Assembly (NCBI GenBank): GCA_040904785.1
Contig: JBBDSV010000074.1
Location: 1-23,767, forward strand
DNA from: JBBDSV01 sp040904785
GTDB lineage: Bacteria > Actinomycetota > Nitriliruptoria > Nitriliruptorales > Nitriliruptoraceae
DNA: 23,767 bases
Direction: 5' to 3'
Shown: piece after piece, positions 7,206 to 15,899 of the stretch
Numbering within the stretch: position 1 is the first letter of the stretch
How the letters are laid out: each line of letters starts with the position of its first letter
Translations under genes and position numbers: made by a program
Notes under the pieces: model-generated
The model's input: only the letters and a program-made list of their open reading frames with translations
Told to the model about the DNA's origin: nothing
Databases searched by the model: none

Positions 7206-7987
7206 TCAATTGCGAGCCGGCGATCCGTCGGGCGCCTCGCGTGTGGTGCGCAGGCGCAGCCAGTCGGTGAACGTCGGCCCGCCGGTGATCCCCTCGACCG
7301 TGGCGATGTCGCCGCGGCGAAAGGCGCGTCCCGTCGCTCCGCCCAGCGGGACTGTGAGGGTGGGACGGCGGCGCCCCGTCGCCCGCAGGTAGTCGCGAAT
7401 TGCGCTCGCCAGGTCGAGCTCCTCGGGCCCTCCGACATCGGGCGCGCGGCCCGACGCGCCACGACGCATGAGGTCGACGACATGGTCGGCGACGAACGCG
7501 GTATCGACCGGTCGTATCGTCACGCCACGGGGCACGGGAACGACCCCGAGCTTTGCGAGGCCGTCGGCGATGCGGCCCACGAAGCTGTGGACTGCGTCGC
7601 GCGCGCCACCGTCCAGGGAACGTCTCCATCGGCGAGAATCTGCTCCGCGGTCCGCTTCGCCCGGTAGTAGGCGAACGGGTGATCGTCGATGCCGACGATC
7701 GACACGAACAGCAGGTGGTCGACGCCCGCGCTTGCTGCGGCACTGCGAAGGATCCGCATGCCCTCGACGTCGGCGGTACGGCGTGTCGGCTGTGACGCCA
7801 GATGCACGATTGCGCCGACGTCCGCGACGGCGCGACGGGTGACGTCCACGTCCGTCAGGTCGTAGGCAACTTCGCCGCGTGTTCGCGGGGTACGCGCGCC
7901 GACGCGAACGTCGATGTTTGCTGCACGCAGGCGGGACACGACGTGCCGGCCGAGATCTCCCGATCCTCCGGTAACCAGGACGCGCAT
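7206..7987 (-). pseudogene. NmrA-like NAD(P)-binding oxidoreductase/epimerase, one-base frameshift
   Basis: An atypical short-chain dehydrogenase. The start is MRVLVTGGSGDLGRHVV with the dinucleotide motif GGSGDLG, preceded by an AGAGGAG ribosome binding site (complement of 7995-8001). The first frame runs through HLASQP, YYRAKR and PWTVARATQ, then leaves the family sequence and stops at 7520. The neighbouring frame continues at once with HSFVGRIADGLAKLG and remains recognisable through PVDTAFVADHVV and a C-terminal region typical of NmrA-like proteins, ending at 7206. One extra T on the minus strand, next to the A at 7591, gives TQFHSFV and a single protein of about 260 aa. Genes of this kind are known ECF41 neighbours and targets, which fits the sigma factor downstream. 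The substrate is unknown. Confidence 0.85.
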
Positions 7988-8026
7988 GACACTGCTCCTC
8001 TGGTTCGGTGTCCTTGTCGAAGACGT

Positions 8027-8053
8027 GACGGAGCAGCACCGCTGCGTGTGACA
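8027..8053 (-). promoter_or_regulatory. ECF41 sigma-dependent promoter (TGTCACA, 16 nt, CGTC)
   Basis: Read on the minus strand, TGTCACA (8053-8047) is followed after exactly 16 nt by CGTC (8030-8027). This equals the ECF41 promoter pattern as I recall it from published work. It lies 39 nt before the ATG of the NmrA-like gene, leaving a leader of about 30 nt that contains the AGAGGAG ribosome binding site. It should drive both the NmrA-like gene and the sigma gene, making an autoregulated unit. Confidence 0.75.
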
Positions 8054-8125
8054 GTGTGTGCGACGAATGCGCGATGCAATGCGTTCAGTGCTCTCCGTGA
8101 AGGTCATGTCCGACCCGCCGGGACC

Positions 8126-8665
8126 TCACCGGCTCGCCGGCGCCCGGAACGTCAGCCGGGTGTGGTTGTGGGTCCGGGTGCGCCCGTAGGCGGCCTCGTC
8201 GACCGACTCGCCGACAAGATGCAGACCGAATCCACCCGGGGTGGACCGGGTCAGCGGGTCATCTCGTGCGGTGTCGAATCTGCTGCGGGGGTCGAAGGCG
8301 GCCCCGTCGTCGTCGAGATGAAGATGGACCATGGTCGCGTCGCCGGTCACGTGCACCGTGAAGCGGACCGTGCCCGACGCCGAGCCGTGGGTGAGCGCGT
8401 TCGTGCACAGCTCGTCGGCCACGAGTGCGCATCGGAAGGTGGTGCCTTCGTCGGCGCCCAGCCGTGCACACGCGGACACGACGAACTGGCGGATCGCCGG
8501 CACGTCGTCGATCGTGGCGTGCAGGTCGAGCGACTCGCCCGGCGGCTGCCGGGTGCGACGAGACTGGGGGGCCGTCACGGCGGACACGCCGAGGGGTGCG
8601 AGCCCGCCGACGATTCGCGGTGATGCGCGCGCCACGCCGCGACGTCCTGGACGCCGCCGCCGCAT
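8126..8665 (-). CDS. RsbW-like HATPase protein (anti-sigma factor kinase family)
   Basis: A GHKL-type ATPase of the HATPase_c_2 group: serine kinases or binders that control sigma factors, often released by an anti-anti-sigma partner. The N-box lies in ADELCTNALTHG, the G1 box is DDDGAAFDP, and the second glycine box is GGFGLHLV. The domain itself needs only about 145 residues, from ESLDLHATIDD to the end. ATG 8665 gives 179 aa with an Arg-rich, unconserved-looking N-terminus; GTG 8587 or 8578 would give about 150 aa, so the start is uncertain and no clear ribosome binding site decides it. No STAS-domain partner or sigma factor of its own is adjacent; the ECF41 factor nearby is not known to use such regulators. 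The gene is divergent from marC. Confidence 0.85.
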   Translation of the reverse strand: MRRRRPGRRGVARASPRIVGGLAPLGVSAVTAPQSRRTRQPPGESLDLHATIDDVPAIRQFVVSACARLGADEGTTFRCALVADELCTNALTHGSASGTVRFTVHVTGDATMVHLHLDDDGAAFDPRSRFDTARDDPLTRSTPGGFGLHLVGESVDEAAYGRTRTHNHTRLTFRAPASR

Positions 8666-8670
8666 AGCCT
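8665..8670 (+). promoter_or_regulatory. candidate -10 box TAGCCT before marC
   Basis: TAGCCT fits TANNNT and lies 31 nt before the marC ATG, with a CGAGG ribosome binding site (8691-8695) between them. It touches the possible ATG of the divergent HATPase gene. Confidence 0.35.
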
Positions 8671-8701
8671 GCATGGGTTCGCGTCCCCATCGAGGTTGTG
8701 C

Positions 8702-9322
8702 ATGTCGACGCTGTTGCTGGTCGAGGTCATCGTCACGATGTTCGTCATCATGGATCCGGTCGGCAACGTGCCCATCTTTCTTTCGTTCACGCGTCGCTTC
8801 ACCCCGGCGGAGCGCAACCGAGCCGCGCTCGTGGCCGTGGTCGCCGCGGCGCTCATCATCGCCGTGTTCGCCGCCGTCGGCCAGCAGGTGCTGGGCTACC
8901 TCCATGTGTCGGTGCCCGCGCTGCAAGGTGCCGGCGGGCTGCTGCTGTTGCTCGTCGCGCTCGAGCTGCTCACCGGTCGTGATGCCGCCGACCGCCACGA
9001 ACCGTCGCCCGGCGACCATGTGGCGGTGGCGATGGTGCCACTCGGCACGCCGCTGTTGGCCGGGCCCGGCGCGATCGTCGCGACGATCGTGTTCGTGAAC
9101 CGGGCAACGGCACCGGGCGATTATGGCAGCATCGCGGCGGGCATCGCCGTCGTGCTGGCGACGATCTTTCTTGCGCTGCGGTTCTCTGGACTCCTGATCC
9201 GCGTATTGCGCCGATCCGGCATCCTGCTGATCAGTCGGATCTCCGGGCTTCTGCTCGCGGCGATCGCCGTCCAGATGCTCGCCGACGCCGTCATCGCGTT
9301 CGCGACGATCGCTGCGGCCTAG
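8702..9322 (+). CDS. MarC-family (UPF0056) integral membrane protein
   Basis: A 206-aa protein with about six transmembrane segments: N-terminal STLLLVEVIVTMFVIMDPVG, then pairs of hydrophobic stretches to the end. The motif MDPVGNVPIF near residue 20 and the repeat-like APL/GPGAIVATIV in the second half are typical of the family. MarC proteins were once linked to multiple antibiotic resistance, but that link was not upheld and the substrate is unknown. ATG 8702 was preferred to TTG 8696 because it is preceded at 6 nt by CGAGG. It shares a short divergent promoter region with the HATPase gene. Confidence 0.9.
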   Translation: MSTLLLVEVIVTMFVIMDPVGNVPIFLSFTRRFTPAERNRAALVAVVAAALIIAVFAAVGQQVLGYLHVSVPALQGAGGLLLLLVALELLTGRDAADRHEPSPGDHVAVAMVPLGTPLLAGPGAIVATIVFVNRATAPGDYGSIAAGIAVVLATIFLALRFSGLLIRVLRRSGILLISRISGLLLAAIAVQMLADAVIAFATIAAA

Positions 9323-9340
9323 CGCGTGGATGCGGTCGGC

Positions 9341-9346
9341 TAGGCT
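9341..9346 (+). promoter_or_regulatory. candidate -10 box TAGGCT before the small membrane protein gene
   Basis: TAGGCT lies 38 nt before the ATG at 9385, just after the marC stop. A strong GGAGGA site follows at 9371-9376, so the order promoter, ribosome binding site, start is consistent. No clear -35 element is visible. Confidence 0.35.
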
Positions 9347-9384
9347 GGCCGGCGTTCAGCGCCGGGATTCGGAGGATTTCAACG

Positions 9385-9708
9385 ATGCGCCGTCTGTTTG
9401 CGCTCCTGCTGCTCGCCACGATGATGATCGGGCTCACCGCGGGGGCGGCAGCGGCCGACGACGCCCCGTTCGGAGTGTCTGCCGTGCTGGCGGCCGCGTC
9501 CGGCGACCCGGTCGGCCCCGAACCGATGCCGCGGGACGCAGAGGGCAACGCCGCGCGCGATCTGCAGGGCTATGAGGACCCCGAAGTGCCGTTCACGTGG
9601 GGTGCCGCATGGATCCTCACCTTCGCTGGCCTGATCGGGGTGACTCTGCTCGTCGGCATCTACTACTTCGGTATTCACCGTCCCGGCAAGCAGTCGACAG
9701 AGACTTGA
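9385..9708 (+). CDS. small exported, C-terminally anchored membrane protein of unknown function
   Basis: A 107-aa protein I do not recognise. The N-terminus MRRLFALLLLATMMIGL followed by an Ala-rich stretch ending near AAADDAP looks like a cleavable signal peptide. A hydrophilic, acidic and Pro-containing section (PVGPEPMPRDAEGN) follows, then one transmembrane helix (about residues 72-95: AWILTFAGLIGVTLLVGIYY) and a short basic tail. The mature protein would therefore have a small outside domain and a short cytoplasmic tail. The GGAGGA site 8 nt before the ATG is one of the best in the window, suggesting good translation. It lies 16 bp upstream of the DUF2342 metalloprotease and may be co-expressed with it. 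Confidence 0.8.
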   Translation: MRRLFALLLLATMMIGLTAGAAAADDAPFGVSAVLAAASGDPVGPEPMPRDAEGNAARDLQGYEDPEVPFTWGAAWILTFAGLIGVTLLVGIYYFGIHRPGKQSTET

Positions 9709-9715
9709 CGCAGAA

Positions 9716-9747
9716 GGGCCCGGAGTGGAGCGTGTGGACTCCGGCCC
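9716..9747 (+). other. hairpin covering the metalloprotease translation start
   Basis: GGGCCCGGAGT (9716-9726) pairs with ACTCCGGCCC (9738-9747), with one bulged C and an 11-nt loop. The stem and loop include part of the AGAAGGG ribosome binding site (9712-9718) and the GTG codons at 9725 and 9734. There is no T tract, so control of translation is more likely than termination. Confidence 0.4.
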
Positions 9748-10756
9748 GCTGATCGACGTTCGCGTCGCGCGGTGGGCGGCGGTGACCGTCGCGCGTCGTC
9801 CGAAGTCGACTGTTGCCGACGCGGCGGCGTTGCGCGCCTCGGTTGCCGAGGACCTGCCGCGCATCGATGCGGCCACCCGGTCCTGGTCGGGACTCGGGCG
9901 ACCCGACGGCCGGCTCGACGTTCGCGTCGTCGGCCGCATGGGGTGGGTCGCTGCAAACCTCGCCGGGTTGCCGTCCCTGTTCGAGCCGCTGCGTGAACGC
10001 ATCACCCGCATGCCCGGCGCGGCACAGGTGCTGGGGGCGCAGTTCGGGGCACTGTTTGGGCTGCTGTCGTCGCGCGTGCTGGGGCAATACGTGTTGCCGC
10101 TTGCCGAAGGCAGCATCGGTCAGCTCGTCGTCGTTGGCCCGAACCTGGTGGAGCTGCGCGAGCAGCACGGCGAAATCGCGGACGACATGCGCCGTGCGGT
10201 ACTGCTGCACGAGGCGACCCACGGCCTGCAGTTCGAGCACGCACCCTGGCTGGCACCACACCTTCGGATGCTCATCCACCGGTATCTCGCCGACGTGACG
10301 TTCGACCGTGATGTCGTTGTGCGGCTTGCCGCAAGCCTGCCGGACACGGTGAGACGCGTGCGTGCATCGGGCAGCATTGAACCGGTGATGGACGTCGTAC
10401 TGACCGAGAGCCAACGCGACGTGCTCGACACGGCGCAGGGCCTCATGAGCCTGCTCGAAGGGCACGGGTCCGCGGCGATGTTCGATGCCGGCGACGTACT
10501 CGTTGCCGACGCGAATGCCGTCCGCGAGGCGTTCAGCGCGCGCCGGAACGACACGTCGGCACGGATTCTCAATGCTGTCGCCGGCCTGGAACTCAAGCGT
10601 CAGCAGTACGACCGAGGTGAGATTTTCGTACGTGCCGTGGTTGAGCAGCATGGGATGTCGACCGTCAACCGGGCGTTCGACGGTGCCATGAATCTGCCTG
10701 GTCGCGATGAGCTCGACGATCCGGACGGCTGGGCCCGACGGGTGCTCGCCGCATGA
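9725..10756 (+). CDS. DUF2342-family zinc-dependent metalloprotease-like protein
   Basis: A 343-aa protein with a gluzincin-like motif HEATH at residues 162-166 in LLHEATHGLQFEH, and a downstream LLEGHGSAAMF whose Glu could be the third zinc ligand. The family is annotated as zinc-dependent metalloprotease or, from past context, as F420-biosynthesis-associated; no substrate is established. There is no signal peptide, so the product is cytoplasmic unless associated with a membrane. GTG 9725 lies about 6 nt after AGAAGGG; GTG 9734 is also possible. The ATG of tilS overlaps its stop by 4 nt (ATGA). The same pair, a DUF2342 gene next to tilS, occurs in Mycobacterium tuberculosis as I recall (Rv3626c and Rv3625c). 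Confidence 0.88.
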   Translation: MERVDSGPLIDVRVARWAAVTVARRPKSTVADAAALRASVAEDLPRIDAATRSWSGLGRPDGRLDVRVVGRMGWVAANLAGLPSLFEPLRERITRMPGAAQVLGAQFGALFGLLSSRVLGQYVLPLAEGSIGQLVVVGPNLVELREQHGEIADDMRRAVLLHEATHGLQFEHAPWLAPHLRMLIHRYLADVTFDRDVVVRLAASLPDTVRRVRASGSIEPVMDVVLTESQRDVLDTAQGLMSLLEGHGSAAMFDAGDVLVADANAVREAFSARRNDTSARILNAVAGLELKRQQYDRGEIFVRAVVEQHGMSTVNRAFDGAMNLPGRDELDDPDGWARRVLAA

Positions 10757-12252
10757 CGTCGGTGTCCGGCACCGTCGGGCCGCTTCCCGCCGGTCAGCCG
10801 CGGATTGCGCTTGTCGCCGAGGTCGCCGCGCGATTGGCGGTGCTCCGACATGGTGCGCGTGCCGTCATCGCCTGTTCGGGTGGTCCGGATTCGACGGTGC
10901 TCGCCCACCTGTGTGCAGAAGCACGCCAGGACCTCGACCTGACCCTTGTCATGGTCCGGCACGGACTTCGCGACGATCGTCGCGACGTCGCCATCGTGCA
11001 GCAGCACGCCGAATGGCTGGGGCTCGCTGTCGAAATCGCCGCTGTCGAGGTGGCTGCCGACGGGCACGGCTTGGAGGCCGCCGCTCGGGATGCCCGCTAC
11101 GCCGCACTGCGGCGGGTCGCCGCCGAACGTCGCGCCGCAGCGATCCTGGTCGGCCACACGGCCGACGACCTGGCGGAGACCGTGCTGCTGCGGCTCGCGC
11201 GGGGCACGGGTATCGACGGTTTGGCGGCGATGGACGTCGTCGCGGGCGACCTCATTCGTCCCCTGCTGCACATCCGCCGCGCCGACGTGCAGCGGTTCGT
11301 GCTGCTTGAGGGACTGCCGACGGCTGGGGACCCGATGAACGACGATCCCGCGGTGCGGCGAGTCGTCGTGCGCCACGAATTGCTCGGCGTGCTCGAACGC
11401 GTTGCGGACGATCCGGTCGGTGCGCTTGCGCGTCTCGCTGATCTCGCGCGTGCGGACGCAGCCGTGCTCGACGACATCGTCGCACGGCACCGCGGTCAGA
11501 TCCGTCGTGTCGGCCCGGTCCGGATCCTGCCCGACGGTCTGCTCGACGACGTCCCGCCGGCGATCGCCCGGCGTCTCGTGCGCGCAGCGATTGCCGACCT
11601 CGTCGACACGGCCCCCGATGCCGAGACCGTGGCGCGCGTGCTCGCCCTGCCTGCAGGCTCGGCGATCTCTCTGCCCGGCCCGCTCGAGGTCACCGCTGCG
11701 GCCGGTTGGCGCGCGATCGCGCCGCGCTCGCTGCCCCCGAGCCCGATGGCAACACTTTCGATCCCGGGTGTCGCGCCTTGGCCCGCCGCGGCCGTGACCG
11801 TGCAGGCGATCACCGCCGAGACGGATCCGTGGCGCGCCCGCCCGCCGGCGGAAGCGAACGGGCAGGTCGCCCTCGCGCTTCCCGAAGCATGGACGCCGCC
11901 GCCCGCAGACGACGACGTCGCGAGACGGCCACCGGGGGCGAGGGCCGAACGGATGGTGCTGGCACTGCCTGCCGACGCCGGGCCGCTGCGTGTGCGTCAC
12001 CGAAAGTCGGGTGACCGGGTTGTGACCGGCGGCGGGACACGCACGCTGCAGGACGTGTTCGTTGATGCCGGCGTCCCCCGGCCGGTGCGTGAGATCTGGC
12101 CGGTCGTGACGACGACCGACGGACGTATCGTGTGGGTTCCCGGGATCGTCGCAGACGAAGCGATGCTCCGCGCCGGCCGCGCGCACCCAGCGGTACAGTT
12201 GCGGCTCAGCCCATCGGCGAGCGCGCCCGCCATTGCGCCGAGCGCCGATTAG
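10753..12252 (+). CDS. tilS: tRNA(Ile)-lysidine synthetase
   Basis: A PP-loop ATPase that converts C34 of the tRNA-Ile CAT anticodon to lysidine, so that it reads AUA and is charged with Ile. The ATP pyrophosphatase motif SGGPDST is at residues 42-48; a second family block GHTADDLAETVLLRLARG is near residue 136. The 499-aa length includes an Ala/Pro-rich central part (about residues 330-410) and a C-terminal domain with LRVRHRKSGDRV and TLQDVFVDAGVP, typical of long TilS proteins. The start overlaps the metalloprotease stop (ATGA), so translation is likely coupled. The stop TAG overlaps a candidate -10 box for hpt. Confidence 0.95.
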   Translation: MTSVSGTVGPLPAGQPRIALVAEVAARLAVLRHGARAVIACSGGPDSTVLAHLCAEARQDLDLTLVMVRHGLRDDRRDVAIVQQHAEWLGLAVEIAAVEVAADGHGLEAAARDARYAALRRVAAERRAAAILVGHTADDLAETVLLRLARGTGIDGLAAMDVVAGDLIRPLLHIRRADVQRFVLLEGLPTAGDPMNDDPAVRRVVVRHELLGVLERVADDPVGALARLADLARADAAVLDDIVARHRGQIRRVGPVRILPDGLLDDVPPAIARRLVRAAIADLVDTAPDAETVARVLALPAGSAISLPGPLEVTAAAGWRAIAPRSLPPSPMATLSIPGVAPWPAAAVTVQAITAETDPWRARPPAEANGQVALALPEAWTPPPADDDVARRPPGARAERMVLALPADAGPLRVRHRKSGDRVVTGGGTRTLQDVFVDAGVPRPVREIWPVVTTTDGRIVWVPGIVADEAMLRAGRAHPAVQLRLSPSASAPAIAPSAD

Positions 12253-12255
12253 GCT
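12250..12255 (+). promoter_or_regulatory. candidate -10 box TAGGCT before hpt
   Basis: TAGGCT includes the tilS stop codon and would start a transcript with a leader of about 60 nt before the hpt ATG. It has the same sequence as the box at 9341. Confidence 0.3.
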
Positions 12256-12323
12256 GCGCCCGCATCGCCCCGTGCGCGCGGTGCTGGTGGCCGCGCTCGC
12301 ACCACAGCCCGCGACCAAGGCCG

Positions 12324-12899
12324 ATGCCGGTGTCCGATCTCGCGCACATTCCCGCCGCCTACCGCGACGACGTCGACCAGATCGTGCTGCCGCAGGAGAA
12401 GATTCGTGCGCGCATCGCGGCGCTGGCTGCCGATGTCGATGCCGACTACGCCGATCGCGACGTGCTGCTCGTCGGCGTGCTCAAGGGAGCGATCTTCGTG
12501 ATGTCCGACCTCGCGCGGCAGTTGACGGTTCCCGTGTCGATGGACTTCATGGCCTGTTCGTCGTACGGGTCGTCGACGTCGTCGTCGGGCACGGTGCGAA
12601 TCCTCAAGGACCTCGACACCGACATCGAGGACCGTCACGTCCTCATCGTTGAGGACATCGTCGACTCGGGGTTGACGCTCGACTACCTGGTCAAGAACCT
12701 GCGGTCGCGCAAGCCGGCGAGCCTCGAGGTGATGGCGTTGCTGACCAAGCCGAGCCGGCGCGAGGTCGACCTCCCCATCCGCTACGTCGGATTCGAAGTT
12801 CCCGACGTCTTCGTCGTCGGCTACGGACTCGACTTCGCCGAGCGCTACCGCGGACTCTCGGACATCGTCGCGCTCAAGCCGCAGGTGTACGGGGGGTGA
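12324..12899 (+). CDS. hpt: hypoxanthine phosphoribosyltransferase
   Basis: Purine salvage enzyme making IMP or GMP from hypoxanthine or guanine and PRPP. The 191-aa length is normal. The PRPP loop is VLIVEDIVDSGLTL, the flexible catalytic loop is MACSSYGSSTSSSG, and VGVLKGAIFVMSDL and VGYGLDFAERYR are other family blocks. ATG 12324 was chosen; the closely following GTG 12330 is better spaced from CCAAGG (12315-12320), so the true start may be two codons later. The frame is open further upstream but without family sequence. It overlaps the next gene by 4 nt (GTGA). The tilS, hpt, ftsH order is common in actinobacteria. Confidence 0.95.
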   Translation: MPVSDLAHIPAAYRDDVDQIVLPQEKIRARIAALAADVDADYADRDVLLVGVLKGAIFVMSDLARQLTVPVSMDFMACSSYGSSTSSSGTVRILKDLDTDIEDRHVLIVEDIVDSGLTLDYLVKNLRSRKPASLEVMALLTKPSRREVDLPIRYVGFEVPDVFVVGYGLDFAERYRGLSDIVALKPQVYGG

Positions 12900-13735
12900 C
12901 GACCACACCGCTCGTCGTCGGGCTCGGGGACACCCTCTACCGGGTGGAGCGGCCGTTCGGGACGTTGCCCACCGGACAGCGGCTTGCCGACGTCAGCGCC
13001 GTCGCCGTGGGCACCGACGGCGACATCTACGTCGTGCAGCGAACTGACCCGCCTGTGGTTGTCTTCGCGCCAGACGGCCGGTTCGTGCGATCGTTCGGCG
13101 CCGGGGTACTCGTCGATCCGCACGGAGTAACTGCGGCGCCGACCGGCGGGATCTGGGTTGCCGACCGCGACGCGCACGAGCTCGTGCGATTCACCCCGGC
13201 GGGCGACGTCGCCACACGCGTCGGCCGGCGTCATCTGCCCGCACCCGCGGGAATGTTCAACCACCCGGCGGCCGTGCTCGAGGCGCAGGACGGGTCACTC
13301 GTCGTCGGTGACGGCTACGGGGACAGCCATGTGCATGTCCTGGAAGCCGACGGTCGCCCGCGCACGCGGTGGGGCACCCCGGGTGGCGGCCGCGGAGAGT
13401 TCGCAACGCCGCACGGCATCGCGGTCGACCACTCGGGCGCCATTTACGTCGCCGATCGGGAGAACGATCGTGTCGAGATTTTCACGTTCGACGGAACCTG
13501 GACGGCGACCATCGGCGGGCTGTACCGGCCGACCGACCTCGCGGTGCTGGCAGACGGGTCGGTCCTCGTCGCCGACCACACGCCACGGCTGAGCCGCTAC
13601 GTCGCCGGCGAACTCGTTGGCCGCTGCAAGCCCGTCGCCGTCGTGGCGCACGGCATCGACGTCGCCGCCGACGGCACGATCTATCTCGCCGAACCCGCGC
13701 CGCACGATCGCATCACCCGCCTGGTCCCGCGATGA
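12896..13735 (+). CDS. NHL-repeat beta-propeller protein resembling peptidyl-alpha-hydroxyglycine amidating lyase
   Basis: A 279-aa protein made almost wholly of about six NHL-type repeats, each with the pattern G-x-I/V-Y/W-V-A-D (for example GDIYVVQR, GGIWVADRD, GAIYVADREN, GSVLVADH, GTIYLAEP). The blocks VGDGYGDSHVHV, EFATPHGIAVD and YVADREN resemble those that carry the metal and catalytic residues in peptidylglycine amidating lyase propellers. There is no signal peptide or transmembrane segment, so it appears cytoplasmic, unlike the secreted animal enzymes. Activity is not established and a purely structural or sugar-lactone role is possible. The GTG start overlaps the hpt stop by 4 nt, so it is very likely co-translated with hpt. 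I do not recall it at this position in Mycobacterium or Streptomyces. Confidence 0.85.
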   Translation: MTTTPLVVGLGDTLYRVERPFGTLPTGQRLADVSAVAVGTDGDIYVVQRTDPPVVVFAPDGRFVRSFGAGVLVDPHGVTAAPTGGIWVADRDAHELVRFTPAGDVATRVGRRHLPAPAGMFNHPAAVLEAQDGSLVVGDGYGDSHVHVLEADGRPRTRWGTPGGGRGEFATPHGIAVDHSGAIYVADRENDRVEIFTFDGTWTATIGGLYRPTDLAVLADGSVLVADHTPRLSRYVAGELVGRCKPVAVVAHGIDVAADGTIYLAEPAPHDRITRLVPR

Positions 13736-13786
13736 GCCCGGCCGGACGGTTCTGAACGAGCGGACGGTCGGCACAGTGCCCGGTGG

Positions 13787-13792
13787 TAGCCT
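13787..13792 (+). promoter_or_regulatory. candidate -10 box TAGCCT before ftsH
   Basis: In the 99-bp gap before ftsH, TAGCCT fits TANNNT and would give a leader of about 35 nt before the GTG at 13835. No clear -35 element or known heat-shock operator (such as CIRCE) is visible. Confidence 0.35.
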
Positions 13793-13834
13793 CGGGAGAA
13801 CGCCCTGCGCGCGTCCGGTGAAAGTGGCACGACA

Positions 13835-15847
<2,013 letters not shown>

Positions 15848-15855
15848 CGGGACGT

Positions 15856-15876
15856 TGGCCGTGGTCGTCGCGGCCA
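15856..15876 (+). other. hairpin between ftsH and folE
   Basis: TGGCCG (15856-15861) and CGGCCA (15871-15876) form a perfect 6-bp stem with a 9-nt loop, 9 nt after the ftsH stop and before the folE ribosome binding site (AAAGGAG, 15887-15893). There is no T tract. It could reduce read-through or protect the ftsH mRNA end. Confidence 0.3.
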
Positions 15877-15899
15877 CGCGTGCCCGAAAGGAGCGTCCG

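Noticed and set aside
6370..7392. A 340-codon + strand open frame over the sigma factor region
   Set aside because: The minus strand carries clear ECF41 motifs (WLPEP, NPEKL, regions 2 and 4) in this interval, so the + frame is the shadow.
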